Position numbers and translations under genes: made by a program. Below, piece after piece: positions 53,809 to 63,552 of a stretch of 64,000 nucleotides of DNA. A model generated the notes under the pieces. The model made no database searches. It saw only the letters and a list, made by a program, of their open reading frames with translations, and was not told the DNA's origin. Source of the stretch: Sphingobacterium sp. UGAL515B_05 (GTDB taxonomy: Bacteria > Bacteroidota > Bacteroidia > Sphingobacteriales > Sphingobacteriaceae); assembly GCF_033097525.1 (NCBI RefSeq), contig NZ_CP109907.1:4588001-4652000 (forward strand). The letters are read 5' to 3'. Position 1 is the first letter of the stretch. The number at the start of each line of letters is the position of its first letter.

Positions 53809-55524
53809 ATGAAAAAGCTCCTAATTTTATTTTTCTTTTTGGTTGTTGATAGAAGCTATGCTCAGGTGCTCACACCTTATGAACGTGGCAATGGGAATCA
53901 GTCTACAACTTTTGATGAAATGCGTGAATATTATCGGGAATTGGCACAGAAGTATGCATCAATTACCTATGAAACAAAAGGAGTCGACGATAATAATAAG
54001 CCGATTGATGTTGTTATATTTAATCCCACAGGAAGTACATTGGAAGAGTCTAGGAAAGAGAAGTGTATTCTATTCGTTAATAATGGTATTCATCCTGGAG
54101 AACCAGATGGCATTGATGCGACTATGATGCTCATGCGAGATTTGGCGTCGGAAAAAATTAAACCAGTTAAGAATGTAATTGTTGTAGCGCTTGCAAGTTA
54201 CAATGTCAGTGGAATGATGAATCGAGGTAGCTTTTCAAGAGCCAATCAAAATGGCCCTGAAGAGTATGGTTTTCGAGGAAATGCTAGAAATTATGATTTA
54301 AATAGAGATTTTATAAAAACAGATACAAAAAATTCGCGAAGCTTTCAGCAGATTTTCCAATGGATCAAACCAGATGTTTTTATCGATAATCATGTGAGCA
54401 ATGGGGCAGATTATCAATACACATTCACGTATATTTCGACAAATAAAGAACGTCTTGGAACTATTTTAGGAAACTATTTTAACAACCAAATGCAAAAGAC
54501 TTTGCTAAAAGATCTTCAGGGAAAAGGATTCATTTCTGTCCCATATGTTAATATACATGGCGATATACCAGATGGTGGTTTTCCAACCTTTATGGATTCG
54601 CCGAGATACGCTACAGGATATACCAGTCTATTTAATGTAATAGGAACGGTTGTGGAAACACATATGTTAAAGTCTTATAAACAACGTGTCAAAGCGACCT
54701 ATGATTATATGCTGTGTAACATTGATTATATGGAACAAAATTACAATGTGATAAAGCAGAAGAGAGCTGAAAACCTAAATCAATATAAAATAGGGGACAA
54801 ATATGCTATTGCATGGAAGCTGGATTCCTCAAAATATGAATTAATGGATTTCAAAGGTTTCCAAGCTAAATACAAACCCAGTGACATCTCTTCGAAAGAT
54901 AGGTTATGGTACGATAGAGAGGCTAAGTTTTCAAAGCAAGTTAAACTATATAATTCCTATATCCCAATCAAAGAAATTACAGTTCCCAAGTATTATGTGA
55001 TCCCACAATCCGAATGGAGAATTATTGATCTGTTAAAACTCAATCAAATTAAGATGATCCCTTTAAAGGAGGACTCGGTCATTATGGTGGAGCAATATCG
55101 AATTAATGACTTCAAGACAACTTCAAGTCCCTATGAAGGACATTATTTGCATTTTGATACCGATCTTATTCGGGAAACTAGTAAAGTAAAGTTTAATGTA
55201 GGAGATCTTTTGGTACCAATGAATCAAGACGGAGTGAAATTTCTATTGGAAACCTTGGAACCCGAAGCAATCGACTCTTATTTCAATTGGAATTTCTTTG
55301 ATGCAATTTTAGGACAGAAAGAATATTATTCAGCTTATGTTTTTGAGGATACGGCAGCTAAGCTTCTAGAAGAGGATAGAGAATTAAGAACTGCATTTGA
55401 AAGGGAAAAGACGAGCAATCCTAAGTTCGCCGAGAATGGCAGAGCACAATTGGACTGGATTTATAAACACTCACCTTATTATGAAAGATCTCACCTTCTT
55501 TATCCTATTTTTCGAATCAATTGA
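53809..55524 (+). CDS. exported M14-family metallopeptidase
   Basis: A 571-residue secreted zinc carboxypeptidase-like protein. Signal peptide about 1-19. Zinc ligands His95 and Glu98 (GIHPGEPDG) and His195 (DNHVSNGADYQY), substrate Arg in NARNYDLNRDF, and the catalytic Glu in VVETHMLKS (about 283). The C-terminal 270 residues are a family-specific extension. Likely trims peptides in the envelope; the specificity is unknown. Confidence 0.88.
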   Translation: MKKLLILFFFLVVDRSYAQVLTPYERGNGNQSTTFDEMREYYRELAQKYASITYETKGVDDNNKPIDVVIFNPTGSTLEESRKEKCILFVNNGIHPGEPDGIDATMMLMRDLASEKIKPVKNVIVVALASYNVSGMMNRGSFSRANQNGPEEYGFRGNARNYDLNRDFIKTDTKNSRSFQQIFQWIKPDVFIDNHVSNGADYQYTFTYISTNKERLGTILGNYFNNQMQKTLLKDLQGKGFISVPYVNIHGDIPDGGFPTFMDSPRYATGYTSLFNVIGTVVETHMLKSYKQRVKATYDYMLCNIDYMEQNYNVIKQKRAENLNQYKIGDKYAIAWKLDSSKYELMDFKGFQAKYKPSDISSKDRLWYDREAKFSKQVKLYNSYIPIKEITVPKYYVIPQSEWRIIDLLKLNQIKMIPLKEDSVIMVEQYRINDFKTTSSPYEGHYLHFDTDLIRETSKVKFNVGDLLVPMNQDGVKFLLETLEPEAIDSYFNWNFFDAILGQKEYYSAYVFEDTAAKLLEEDRELRTAFEREKTSNPKFAENGRAQLDWIYKHSPYYERSHLLYPIFRIN

Positions 55525-55567
55525 TATTTTCGTTATTTTTAAAAGGGTAGGCGTATTTAAAAGACAA

Positions 55568-56299
55568 TTATTTTAAGCATAAATCAATGGTAAAACCGAT
55601 CGTCATTATTACAATAAAATACGTTATAAATCCTAGTGTGTAGGCCGAAAATGCTTTGAAGTAATTGATTTTTATATTCTTGTCAAAAAATTGGCCCATG
55701 CCCCAAGTGCAATATAAAAAATTTAATGCAGTTGCATACATGAGTAAATTTGTATGAGTCATACCCTCAATTATTGCAAAAAATCCATACATTAACATAC
55801 TCATTCCCATGATGAAACACAATAAAATGAGAATTTCGAAGAAATTGTAATTGTATTTTCTGAAAAATAGTTTAGCCCAAAAAGCGATAAATAATCCCAT
55901 GATAATATTGGCATAACCATAATGATTTTGCAACCACTGGAAAATTTTGGATGTTATAACGAATTGATTTTCGATTGTACGTGCGTCGACGGACTTGATA
56001 TATTTCTCTTCTGTATGGAAAAAATGAGCGACCAATGAGTACAACAATGAGGTCACGATGATAAAAATGATCGGTTTCACCAGACGACTTCGATTATCAG
56101 AAATGTAGTTTTTTACATTTTGTCCCGGGGCTGTGATTAATTCTTTAATTGTATAAAAGATACCTCTTTCAAAGTGGAGAACGTGCTCTATTTCGTGTGT
56201 TATGTAGTGTGCATCTATTCTTTTAAGAGCTGCTGGCTGGCCACAGTCAGGACAAAATTTTGAAGTAATGTTTGTCCCGCAGTTTTTACAGTTAACCAT
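55568..56299 (-). CDS. DUF3667 membrane protein with N-terminal zinc ribbon
   Basis: A 243-residue protein. An N-terminal CxxC...CxxC ribbon (CKNCGTNITSKFCPDCG) is followed by the DUF3667 stretch LHFERGIFYTIKELITAPGQ, then about five transmembrane helices. Family function is unknown; it is common in Bacteroidota. No partner gene. Confidence 0.88.
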   Translation of the reverse strand: MVNCKNCGTNITSKFCPDCGQPAALKRIDAHYITHEIEHVLHFERGIFYTIKELITAPGQNVKNYISDNRSRLVKPIIFIIVTSLLYSLVAHFFHTEEKYIKSVDARTIENQFVITSKIFQWLQNHYGYANIIMGLFIAFWAKLFFRKYNYNFFEILILLCFIMGMSMLMYGFFAIIEGMTHTNLLMYATALNFLYCTWGMGQFFDKNIKINYFKAFSAYTLGFITYFIVIMTIGFTIDLCLK

Positions 56300-56385
56300 G
56301 TTAAATGTTTATTGAGATAATAAGGGATAAATTCAATATTTTTAAAGGATAGGAGGAATAGTAAGAGCTTTACTATGAATGATTT

Positions 56386-57192
56386 CTATTTAAGGTAATT
56401 ATCAATGTTGATAAGTTTATATTTGGGACTCCTTTCCAAAAACTCTCCTAGAAAGGCAGCATGTGTAGCTCCAGAAATGATGAGGATTCGATCATCCTTT
56501 GTGACCGGGATTTGATTTATGTTAGAAAACATCCGTAAGTTTCTCCTATAGAATTTACTTGCTTCATCGGCCCCTTCAAAATGACCTTTGGTACTACTAT
56601 AGGTTAATATATCAGCGTTTATATTGATGAACTTCTGTAAGGTCTCTCGGTCATTAAATATCTTTAGTTTATCTAACACCGATAGTTTATCAATATTAGC
56701 AAACTCTGCAATGACTTTTTTCATATAGTTTTTAGCTGTAGTACTGTCCATAGGATTGTCTAATTCGCTGCTAATGTTGTAATTATAGGCAGCTGTTTGC
56801 TGTTCGTCAATACCGTAAATCTTTTTTACTCCTGACAATTTACCTACCTCATATGCAATTAAAGCGATTTCGCCACCAAATTTGGCTTTATATTCTTTAT
56901 CCTCAACAAAAGCGTGATAGTCGGTGTTTAATTCTTCATTTTTTGCAGGAATTATTTCGACACAAATGATTGTAGGTTTAAACGCTGCCAATAGTTTTGC
57001 TATTTGATAGGCATCATTTTTATTCTTATTATCATTTTCATCAAACTTCACTTTATGAGCATCTGGTGTATAAGTCATATGGAATGTCGCGAAGTTTAAA
57101 ACGTCTATCTTTTCCTGTGCAGAGCAATTTCCGTAGAATAAAATTCCAAGTATGATCCCGAAATTTCTAAAATAAGCAGTGTTTATAAGCAT
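56386..57192 (-). CDS. exported DUF5694-like protein (TraB/GumN-like)
   Basis: A 268-residue exported protein. The signal peptide ends near NCSAQ. The core reads VLNFATFHMTYTPDAHKV, TIICVEIIPAKNEE, IYGIDEQQTAAY and a C-terminal ILIISGATHAAFLGEFLER. These resemble DUF5694, a remote relative of the TraB/GumN (EreA-like) superfamily with conserved Glu and His. Activity unproven; the family call is by recollection of pattern, not a search. Confidence 0.7.
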   Translation of the reverse strand: MLINTAYFRNFGIILGILFYGNCSAQEKIDVLNFATFHMTYTPDAHKVKFDENDNKNKNDAYQIAKLLAAFKPTIICVEIIPAKNEELNTDYHAFVEDKEYKAKFGGEIALIAYEVGKLSGVKKIYGIDEQQTAAYNYNISSELDNPMDSTTAKNYMKKVIAEFANIDKLSVLDKLKIFNDRETLQKFININADILTYSSTKGHFEGADEASKFYRRNLRMFSNINQIPVTKDDRILIISGATHAAFLGEFLERSPKYKLINIDNYLK

Positions 57193-57287
57193 TGTATAAT
57201 AAAAAGTTTTTGTTTTTCCGGCTTTATTTCGTCAGCTATTTTTGCCGCGATTTTTTTCAAAAATATTACTGTTTGTTTTAAAAAAAG

Positions 57288-57303
57288 CTACACTTGAGTG
57301 TAG
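57288..57303. promoter_or_regulatory. inverted repeat upstream of the LuxR-type gene
   Basis: CTACACT-TG-AGTGTAG (7-bp perfect arms) is flanked by A-runs and T-runs and ends 32 bp before the regulator's ATG. It could be an autoregulatory site, or a small terminator facing either way. Confidence 0.45.
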
Positions 57304-57335
57304 TTTTATTTAACTTCGAATTTTAGAACTTCTTT

Positions 57336-58091
57336 ATGGATTTTAACGCACTATTTTCACAAAAAAATACGGTTGATCGTCTTTCGGAAAAGGATCTCTT
57401 GCAAACATACGGCTATCTCGAGTTTGTAAAAGCTTTTTCACGGATTACTTATCAAAGTATTTACTTGATAGATTATCAGCGTAAAAGTTTTGAATATGTG
57501 TCTGATAATCCTCTTTTTTTAGCTGGTTTAACGGCTGCCGAAGTGATGGAAATGGGGTATACTTTTTATGAGAAATATGTTCCTCCTGATGATTTTAAGA
57601 TGCTGATCAATATTAACGAAGCGGGATTTAGTTTTTATGAAAAAATACCAATTGAAGAAAGAAAACTATACGTTATATCTTACGATTTTCAAATACAGAA
57701 TGCATCAAATAAAGCTATTTTGATTAATCACAAATTGACGCCTGTCTTTTTAACCGAAGAAGGGAAAATATGGAAAGCCATTTGTATTGTATCATTATCG
57801 ACCAATGTGTCTTCGGGAAATGTGACGATCGAAAAACTTAACGCTGATTTATTATGGGAGCTCGATCTCTTAACGGGAAAATGGATTTCTCGAAGTAAGG
57901 TAAATCTTACGGAACGTGAAATAGAAATATTGCGTTTCTATCATCGCGGACTTACCATTCATGAAACATCTGAGCGAATTTTCGTTTCCATAGATACGGT
58001 GAAATTCCACCGACGAAAATTATTTGAAAAGTTAGGTGTAAGTAATATGAATGAAGCATTAGTCATCGCGCTGAACAACAGGTTATTGTAA
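57336..58091 (+). CDS. LuxR-type transcription regulator with PAS-like sensor region
   Basis: A 251-residue regulator. The C-terminal LuxR helix-turn-helix (about 188-250; LTEREIEILRFYHRGLTIHETS then FVSIDTVKFHRRKLF) follows an N-terminal domain of about 180 residues with PAS-like features (QSIYLIDYQRKSFEYVSDNP). There is no receiver domain or membrane segment, so it probably senses a cytosolic signal. Targets unknown; a 16-bp inverted repeat lies in its promoter. Confidence 0.88.
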   Translation: MDFNALFSQKNTVDRLSEKDLLQTYGYLEFVKAFSRITYQSIYLIDYQRKSFEYVSDNPLFLAGLTAAEVMEMGYTFYEKYVPPDDFKMLININEAGFSFYEKIPIEERKLYVISYDFQIQNASNKAILINHKLTPVFLTEEGKIWKAICIVSLSTNVSSGNVTIEKLNADLLWELDLLTGKWISRSKVNLTEREIEILRFYHRGLTIHETSERIFVSIDTVKFHRRKLFEKLGVSNMNEALVIALNNRLL

Positions 58092-58127
58092 TGATAAATG
58101 AAGTTGTAATCCAGAGTTTTTAGTATA

Positions 58128-58148
58128 AGCGCCTCTTTACGAGGCGCT
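58128..58148. terminator. terminator between the LuxR and MsrAB genes
   Basis: AGCGCCTC pairs with GAGGCGCT around a 5-nt loop between two convergent genes. Confidence 0.75.
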
Positions 58149-58154
58149 ATTTCG

Positions 58155-59258
58155 TTACTTTTTTACCAACAATGGTAGATATTTCTCATAGCCCTGTGCT
58201 TTCATTTTATCCTTTGGAATAAAGCGGAGTGAAGCACTGTTTATACAATATCTTAATCCCCCTTTATCGGCTGGACCATCATTGAAAACGTGGCCAAGAT
58301 GTGCATCGCCTGTTCTGCTACGTACTTCAGTTCTTCGCATTCCATAAGAATTGTCGGATAATTCTTGAACCAGACTATCGCTGATTGGCTTAGAAAAACT
58401 GGGCCACCCACATCCAGATTCAAATTTATCAGTAGAAACAAATAAAGGTTCTCCGGTGGTGATATCTACATAGATACCCTCTCTGAACTCATCGTTATAT
58501 TCATTGTCAAATGCGCGCTCAGTAGCGGCATTTTGTGTAACATTATATTGCAGTGGTGTAAGCTCTTTCTTCAGCGTCTCTTTGTCCGCTTTTTTGTAGG
58601 TCTTCTCTTGCCCTTGAATCACTTTTTCTGGATTTGCTTTTCGGGCCAGCTCAAATAAATCGGGGCTTATGTGGCAGTAGCCACCTGGATTTTTGTCTAA
58701 ATATTTTTGATGATAAGCTTCTGCATCGTAATAGTTCTGTAAAGGCTCTATTTCTACGACTATTTTGCTGTTATATTGAGTTGCTAGCGCAGCGATTCTT
58801 TCTTTAATAATAGCAACATCATCCGTATTGGTAAAATAAATCCCCGTGCGGTATTGTGTACCGATGTCATTACCCTGCTTGTTCAGTGAAGTCGGATCAA
58901 TTGTCTTAAAGAAAAGATCAATTAGCAGTTTGAGATCCACAATTTGAGGATCATAGCTAACTTTTACCGTTTCAGCAAACCCCGTTTTTCCAGTGGAAAC
59001 TTGTGTATATGAAGGGTTCTGAAGGTTTCCATTGGCATAACCAACCTCAGTTGCTGTGACCCCACGTACTTGTTTGAAAAAATGTTCGGTTCCCCAAAAG
59101 CAACCTCCGGCAAAATAAATAACGTGATCTTGTTGATTTATAGTATTCATAGTTCCTTGTTTTGACGATTTTAAATCTTTTCCTTTTTGCGAAAAACACA
59201 CCTTACTGATTAGAAATAGTCCAGTAGCTAAAGCAAGGAGAATTATTAAGTGTTTCAT
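58155..59258 (-). CDS. exported MsrA-MsrB methionine sulfoxide reductase fusion
   Basis: Repairs both S and R methionine sulfoxide in oxidised proteins. It has 367 residues with an N-terminal signal peptide (about 1-23). The MsrA domain carries catalytic Cys53 in GGCFWGTEHF and GYANG. The MsrB domain follows (KFESGCGWPSFSKPI, DAHLGHVFNDGP) with catalytic Cys338 in RYCINSASL. The CxxC zinc pairs of many MsrB proteins are absent. Export suggests repair of envelope proteins. Electron donor not seen nearby. Confidence 0.93.
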   Translation of the reverse strand: MKHLIILLALATGLFLISKVCFSQKGKDLKSSKQGTMNTINQQDHVIYFAGGCFWGTEHFFKQVRGVTATEVGYANGNLQNPSYTQVSTGKTGFAETVKVSYDPQIVDLKLLIDLFFKTIDPTSLNKQGNDIGTQYRTGIYFTNTDDVAIIKERIAALATQYNSKIVVEIEPLQNYYDAEAYHQKYLDKNPGGYCHISPDLFELARKANPEKVIQGQEKTYKKADKETLKKELTPLQYNVTQNAATERAFDNEYNDEFREGIYVDITTGEPLFVSTDKFESGCGWPSFSKPISDSLVQELSDNSYGMRRTEVRSRTGDAHLGHVFNDGPADKGGLRYCINSASLRFIPKDKMKAQGYEKYLPLLVKK

Positions 59259-59530
59259 GAAATGTACCGCTAATCTGATAAAACAAAATTGTTTCTATCA
59301 TTTGGGCAACAAACACCGTACCTTTCAATATTGTTTTGTTGCTAGATACACAAATACTCAGTGTTTACTTATTCTTTTTACAATTACAAGACCAAGTAGC
59401 TGGATCAATTTAAAATCCTGACAAAATGATACTAACCAAGTCAATCGGCTGCGGAATTTTTGGCAGGCTATTTCTTTCAATCCAACTAATTATCCATACA
59501 CATTAACCTCATGAAAGCTTATTCGTGCGA

Positions 59531-61462
59531 TTAGTTCTCATAGGATCTTATATGGATATTTGACGGGTGAATAGTAGCATATAACTCCTTAATCGTGTTA
59601 ATGATCGCGTCCTTATCATAATTGTAGAGCCTGTGAAGTTCTTCCTGGCTACCCTGAATCGCAAAAGAATCAGGTAGACCCAGTCTTTTCACGCTAGCTT
59701 TATAACCATGGTCGGCCATAAATTCCATAACAGCGGTTCCAGCTCCCCCTGTAATACATCCGTCTTCGAGAGTAATAACAAAAGGATATGTTTGGAATAT
59801 TTCGTGTAATAGTTCTTCGTCGAGGGGTTTGAAGAACCGTAGGTCGTAATGGGCGATATGTATTCCCATATCGAATAGCTCGCAACATGCCTTCTGCGCA
59901 TATAGGCCGACCGGGCCGAGGGAAAGTATTGCAATTTCCTCACCTGAACGGAGTTTTCTGCCTTTTCCGATTTGAACCTTAGTAAATTTGTCGGAATGTT
60001 GATCCTTTATACCCGAACCCTTTGGGTAACGAATTGCAAATGGTCCTTCAGTAGTGTCGTGCTGAGCGGTAAATAGTAAATTTTTAAAATCTTTTAAATC
60101 CATTGGAGATGCTCCAATGATATTCGGAATGCAGCGGAGAAAAGCAACGTCAAATGCACCTTGATGGGTCGGACCATCTGGGCCGACAACACCGGATCGG
60201 TCAATGCAAAAAACTACTTTTAATTTCTGTAAAGCAACATCGTGAATGAGTTGATCATAAGCGCGCTGAAGGAATGTCGAATAGATCACACAAAATGGAA
60301 GGAGTCCGTCAGCTGCAAGTCCAGCCGAAAATGTGACTGCATGCTGTTCGCAAATACCAACGTCGAAAACGCGATTAGGCATTTCCCGTTTCATAGCGGT
60401 CAGTTTGCTACCTGAAAGCATTGCTGGGCTAATCGCCATAATGCGACTATTGCTTCGCGCCAGCTGTATCAAAGTCTTGCCGAGCACCTCCTGGTAACTT
60501 TCATTTTGTGCTGGAGTTACATTGTTTTCTAAACCTGCACCAGTTTCCTTGTCGAATTTTCCCGTGGCATGCCATTGTGACTTATTTAGCATGGCAGGTG
60601 CAAAACCTTTTCCTTTCTCTGTTATACAATGTAATATTTTAGGACCAGGAATATGTTTGAGTTTTTTAAATACCTTGATAAGCTTGTGCAGGTTGTGACC
60701 GTCTACTGGACCAAAGTACCGAATATTTAAGGCTTCGAAAAAATTACTTGAAGTGATTAGTCCCGATTTTATCAATTTTTCGACTTTCCGCATAGTAGCA
60801 ATTGACCAGCCGACTCTGCGTCTGTTGGTAGATAAAATCTTTTTAACAATAGACCTTAATCTATTATATGATTGCCCTGACGTCAGATCGGTAAGATAAT
60901 TTTGTAAAGCTCCTGTATTGGCATCGATAGACATATTGTTGTCATTTAATATAATGAGTACGTTTGCCTGTTCGAAACCAATGTTATTTAGCGCTTCAAA
61001 TGCTAAACCGGCTGTAATAGCACCATCGCAAATCACAGCAATATGCTGACGAACGTGATCACCCTTATATTTGGCAGCGGTTGCCATACCGAGAATTGCG
61101 GATAACGAGGTTGAGGAATGACCGGTACCAAAGGCATCAAATTCATTTTCTTCCATGGAAGGAAATCCACTTATACCTCCTAAACGTCGGTTTGAATGAA
61201 AGAGGTGAGCTCTTCCAGTGAGTAACTTATGCACATAAGCCTGATGCCCAACATCCCAAATGAGTTTGTCTATAGGAGTGTTAAATACGTAATGCAGTGC
61301 TATGGTAAGTTCTACGACACCAAGGCTTGAACTAAAATGGCCACCATTATTAGCGATATGGTCAATTAAGAAAGTTCTTAGTTCATGAGTCAATTCGGGT
61401 AAAACATCTTGCGGAAGATCTCGCAAGTATGTTGGGGTGTTGATGTGGTAATTGCCTGTCAT
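59531..61462 (-). CDS. dxs: 1-deoxy-D-xylulose-5-phosphate synthase
   Basis: Thiamine-diphosphate enzyme that joins pyruvate and glyceraldehyde 3-phosphate to DXP, precursor of isoprenoids, thiamine and pyridoxal phosphate. It has 643 residues from the ATG at 61462; a TTG five codons upstream is the alternative. Features are IWDVGHQAYVHKLLTGR, GTGHSSTSLSAILGMA, the ThDP motif CDGAITAGLAFEALNN, and the transketolase C-domain with SGVVGPDGPTHQGAFDVAFL and RYPKGSG. It is divergent from a MocR regulator with repeats between, so it may be regulated by PLP or DXP status. Another dxs copy elsewhere is possible. Confidence 0.94.
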   Translation of the reverse strand: MTGNYHINTPTYLRDLPQDVLPELTHELRTFLIDHIANNGGHFSSSLGVVELTIALHYVFNTPIDKLIWDVGHQAYVHKLLTGRAHLFHSNRRLGGISGFPSMEENEFDAFGTGHSSTSLSAILGMATAAKYKGDHVRQHIAVICDGAITAGLAFEALNNIGFEQANVLIILNDNNMSIDANTGALQNYLTDLTSGQSYNRLRSIVKKILSTNRRRVGWSIATMRKVEKLIKSGLITSSNFFEALNIRYFGPVDGHNLHKLIKVFKKLKHIPGPKILHCITEKGKGFAPAMLNKSQWHATGKFDKETGAGLENNVTPAQNESYQEVLGKTLIQLARSNSRIMAISPAMLSGSKLTAMKREMPNRVFDVGICEQHAVTFSAGLAADGLLPFCVIYSTFLQRAYDQLIHDVALQKLKVVFCIDRSGVVGPDGPTHQGAFDVAFLRCIPNIIGASPMDLKDFKNLLFTAQHDTTEGPFAIRYPKGSGIKDQHSDKFTKVQIGKGRKLRSGEEIAILSLGPVGLYAQKACCELFDMGIHIAHYDLRFFKPLDEELLHEIFQTYPFVITLEDGCITGGAGTAVMEFMADHGYKASVKRLGLPDSFAIQGSQEELHRLYNYDKDAIINTIKELYATIHPSNIHIRSYEN

Positions 61463-61474
61463 TTCTTTTTTACA

Positions 61475-61535
61475 CAAATTTAGATTGATTAGATTTGTAG
61501 TACAGGTACAGTGTATGTAAAAATGATCAGTACAG
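61475..61535. promoter_or_regulatory. dxs/MocR divergent control region with direct repeats
   Basis: On the minus strand TAAATTTG (61475-61482) is a -7 element for dxs. On plus, TAGATTTG (61490-61497) is one for the MocR gene. Three copies of a GTACAG motif lie nearby: AGTACAG 61499-61505, GGTACAG 61505-61511 and AGTACAG 61529-61535, the last directly before the regulator ATG. First and last start 30 bp apart. Direct repeats at helical spacing are typical targets of MocR/PdxR proteins. Confidence 0.6.
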
Positions 61536-62951
61536 ATGAAAAGTTACAAGTTTGAAATCTTTACACAAATTATAGAGAAGAATATAAAATCCGGAATCTA
61601 TAAGCCAGGCCAGAAGCTGCCTTCGGTACGTGAGTTGAAGGATTATTATGGATTCAGCATGACTACAATACAGGCAGGATATGATTATCTCATGATTAAG
61701 GGGGTAGTAGAAAGTGTTCCAAAATCGGGTTATTATGTTGGCGTGAAAAATGAAAAAGTAATAGAGTCCAGTCAAGTCATACGTCCGCCGGTCGTGCGGG
61801 ATGCGGTCTTTGAGCAGGGGATTGGGTTAACAACCTCCTCACGATTAAATCGACATTTTTCGGAATTTAATGTTGCAGCTCCCGGCGATCTTTTTGTTCC
61901 TCAAAAGCTTTTGCTTCGAACGATGCAACAAGTTATTCGGGAAAAGGGAGCTGGATTATTACGGTATTATCCAACAAATGGCTCAACACTGCTGAGAGAC
62001 AATATTGTTAGCCGAGCGGCGTCGCAGCGGACGTTGTTAAACACCGAAGAATTATTGATAACAGACGGTGCTTTACAGGCATTGTATATTGCCTTAACAG
62101 CTGTATGTAAATGCGGGGATGTGATTGCGGTAGAAAGCCCATGTGTATTTTCTGTATTGGAAGTCATTAGGGTGTTAAAATTGCGTGTTATCGAGATTCC
62201 TGTCGGTACGAATGAGGGATTTGATATAGATATTTTTAGACAGGCATGTAAAGGAAATGCAGTAAAAGCAGTGGTTCTTACGCCCAACTTTCATAACCCA
62301 ACAGGCATTTTACTTTCAAACGAACAGAAAATTACTTTATTGGCAATTGCTTATCAATATAATGTAGCTGTTATTGAGAATGATATCTATGGCGATCTGA
62401 ACTTTCAGGGAAGTAGACCTTCGACAATAAAAGAATATGATGAAAGTGGCTTAGTGATGACATTTTCATCCTATTCAAAAACACTTGCACCTGGTATTCG
62501 GCTGGGATGGCTAAGTACAGGAAAATTTCTAAAAGATGCTGAACGGATTAAGTTTGCATTAGGGAGCACAGTTTCACCATTAAATCAAGAAACTGTGAAC
62601 CGTTTGATTGGCAGTAGTAGTTACGATCGGCATATTCGCTCCTTGAAGATGCAATTGGCAAAAAATGCGTATATGGCAATCAATCTTATTGCTTCCAGTT
62701 TCCCTGAAAAAACTGAAGTTGTTACACCTCAAGGGGGATATAATCTCTGGGTGAAAATACCTGAAGGAATCAATATGCATGATTTCTACATACAGTGTGA
62801 AAGAATAGGAGCAAGGTTTACTCCCGGATATACCTTTTCTTTTTCAAATAACTTTGGGCGTTATTTTAGATTGGTAATTGCCGATAAATTTACTGAAAAA
62901 CGGATTGAGGCAATTCAGCAGGTAGGTCGATATGTATGTGAGGCCCCGTAA
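61536..62951 (+). CDS. MocR/PdxR-like GntR regulator with aminotransferase-fold domain
   Basis: A 471-residue regulator. An N-terminal GntR winged helix (about 5-70; SGIYKPGQKLPSVRELKDYY) is followed by a fold-type I PLP domain. The Schiff-base lysine is Lys315 in SSYSKTLAPGIRLGW, and NFHNPTGILLS matches NPxNPTG. MocR proteins use PLP as a sensor ligand, not for catalysis. Divergent from dxs, whose product feeds PLP synthesis in the DXP route, so it may link PLP status to DXP supply (inference). No pdx gene lies in the window. Confidence 0.9.
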   Translation: MKSYKFEIFTQIIEKNIKSGIYKPGQKLPSVRELKDYYGFSMTTIQAGYDYLMIKGVVESVPKSGYYVGVKNEKVIESSQVIRPPVVRDAVFEQGIGLTTSSRLNRHFSEFNVAAPGDLFVPQKLLLRTMQQVIREKGAGLLRYYPTNGSTLLRDNIVSRAASQRTLLNTEELLITDGALQALYIALTAVCKCGDVIAVESPCVFSVLEVIRVLKLRVIEIPVGTNEGFDIDIFRQACKGNAVKAVVLTPNFHNPTGILLSNEQKITLLAIAYQYNVAVIENDIYGDLNFQGSRPSTIKEYDESGLVMTFSSYSKTLAPGIRLGWLSTGKFLKDAERIKFALGSTVSPLNQETVNRLIGSSSYDRHIRSLKMQLAKNAYMAINLIASSFPEKTEVVTPQGGYNLWVKIPEGINMHDFYIQCERIGARFTPGYTFSFSNNFGRYFRLVIADKFTEKRIEAIQQVGRYVCEAP

Positions 62952-63030
62952 TATCTGTATCGGTTGTAATTATGCGATGTGTATCGAAAATCCCAATTTA
63001 TAGCATTTACATTTGTGTATTTAAATGTAG

Positions 63031-63552
63031 ATGCAAATAATGAATATAATCACAAAATTTACAGTTGCTACAGAACAAGGCATTGAAGTGCTATCCATGC
63101 TTACCAAAGCATTGGCTGTAGAAAAATTCGCTCAGTTATTGAAACCGGCTGAATTAGATCGTTATATTGTTGAAAATTTTAACATCAATACCCTTGTGAA
63201 CGAAATAAACAGTATGTCAAATCAATGGTTGGTGACCTATGTTGACGATCAACCGATGGGGTATGCGAGAATAACGTCAAAAGGACAAAAGCCAGCAAAT
63301 CTAGGAGGTAAACGTGCCATACGAATTGCGGATTTTGGTGTTTGCCCACATGAAGTTCAACCACAAATAGAGGCATCATTAATGGATAAATGTCTTGCGG
63401 TGTGTAGTTCTTACGAAATCATTTGGATTAATGAACCTATAGGGAGTTCCTTTATTGAAATTTTTGAACAAAAAGGGTTCATAAAACAACAGGAGATTAG
63501 CCAATTTGAGGGAGTACCATTAGAATCAGCATTTTATCTTAAGGTCAACTAG
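63031..63552 (+). CDS. GNAT-family N-acetyltransferase
   Basis: A 173-residue protein with the GNAT fold pattern: an N-terminal ITKFTVATEQGIEVLSML, a central strand NQWLVTYVDDQPMGYARI, a shifted acetyl-CoA strand/loop region around IRIADFGVCPHEVQPQIEAS and a C-terminal IEIFEQKGFIKQQEI. The canonical QxxGxG/A loop is not clear, so acetyl-CoA binding is less certain. An ATG three codons in (63040) is also possible. Acceptor unknown. Confidence 0.72.
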   Translation: MQIMNIITKFTVATEQGIEVLSMLTKALAVEKFAQLLKPAELDRYIVENFNINTLVNEINSMSNQWLVTYVDDQPMGYARITSKGQKPANLGGKRAIRIADFGVCPHEVQPQIEASLMDKCLAVCSSYEIIWINEPIGSSFIEIFEQKGFIKQQEISQFEGVPLESAFYLKVN

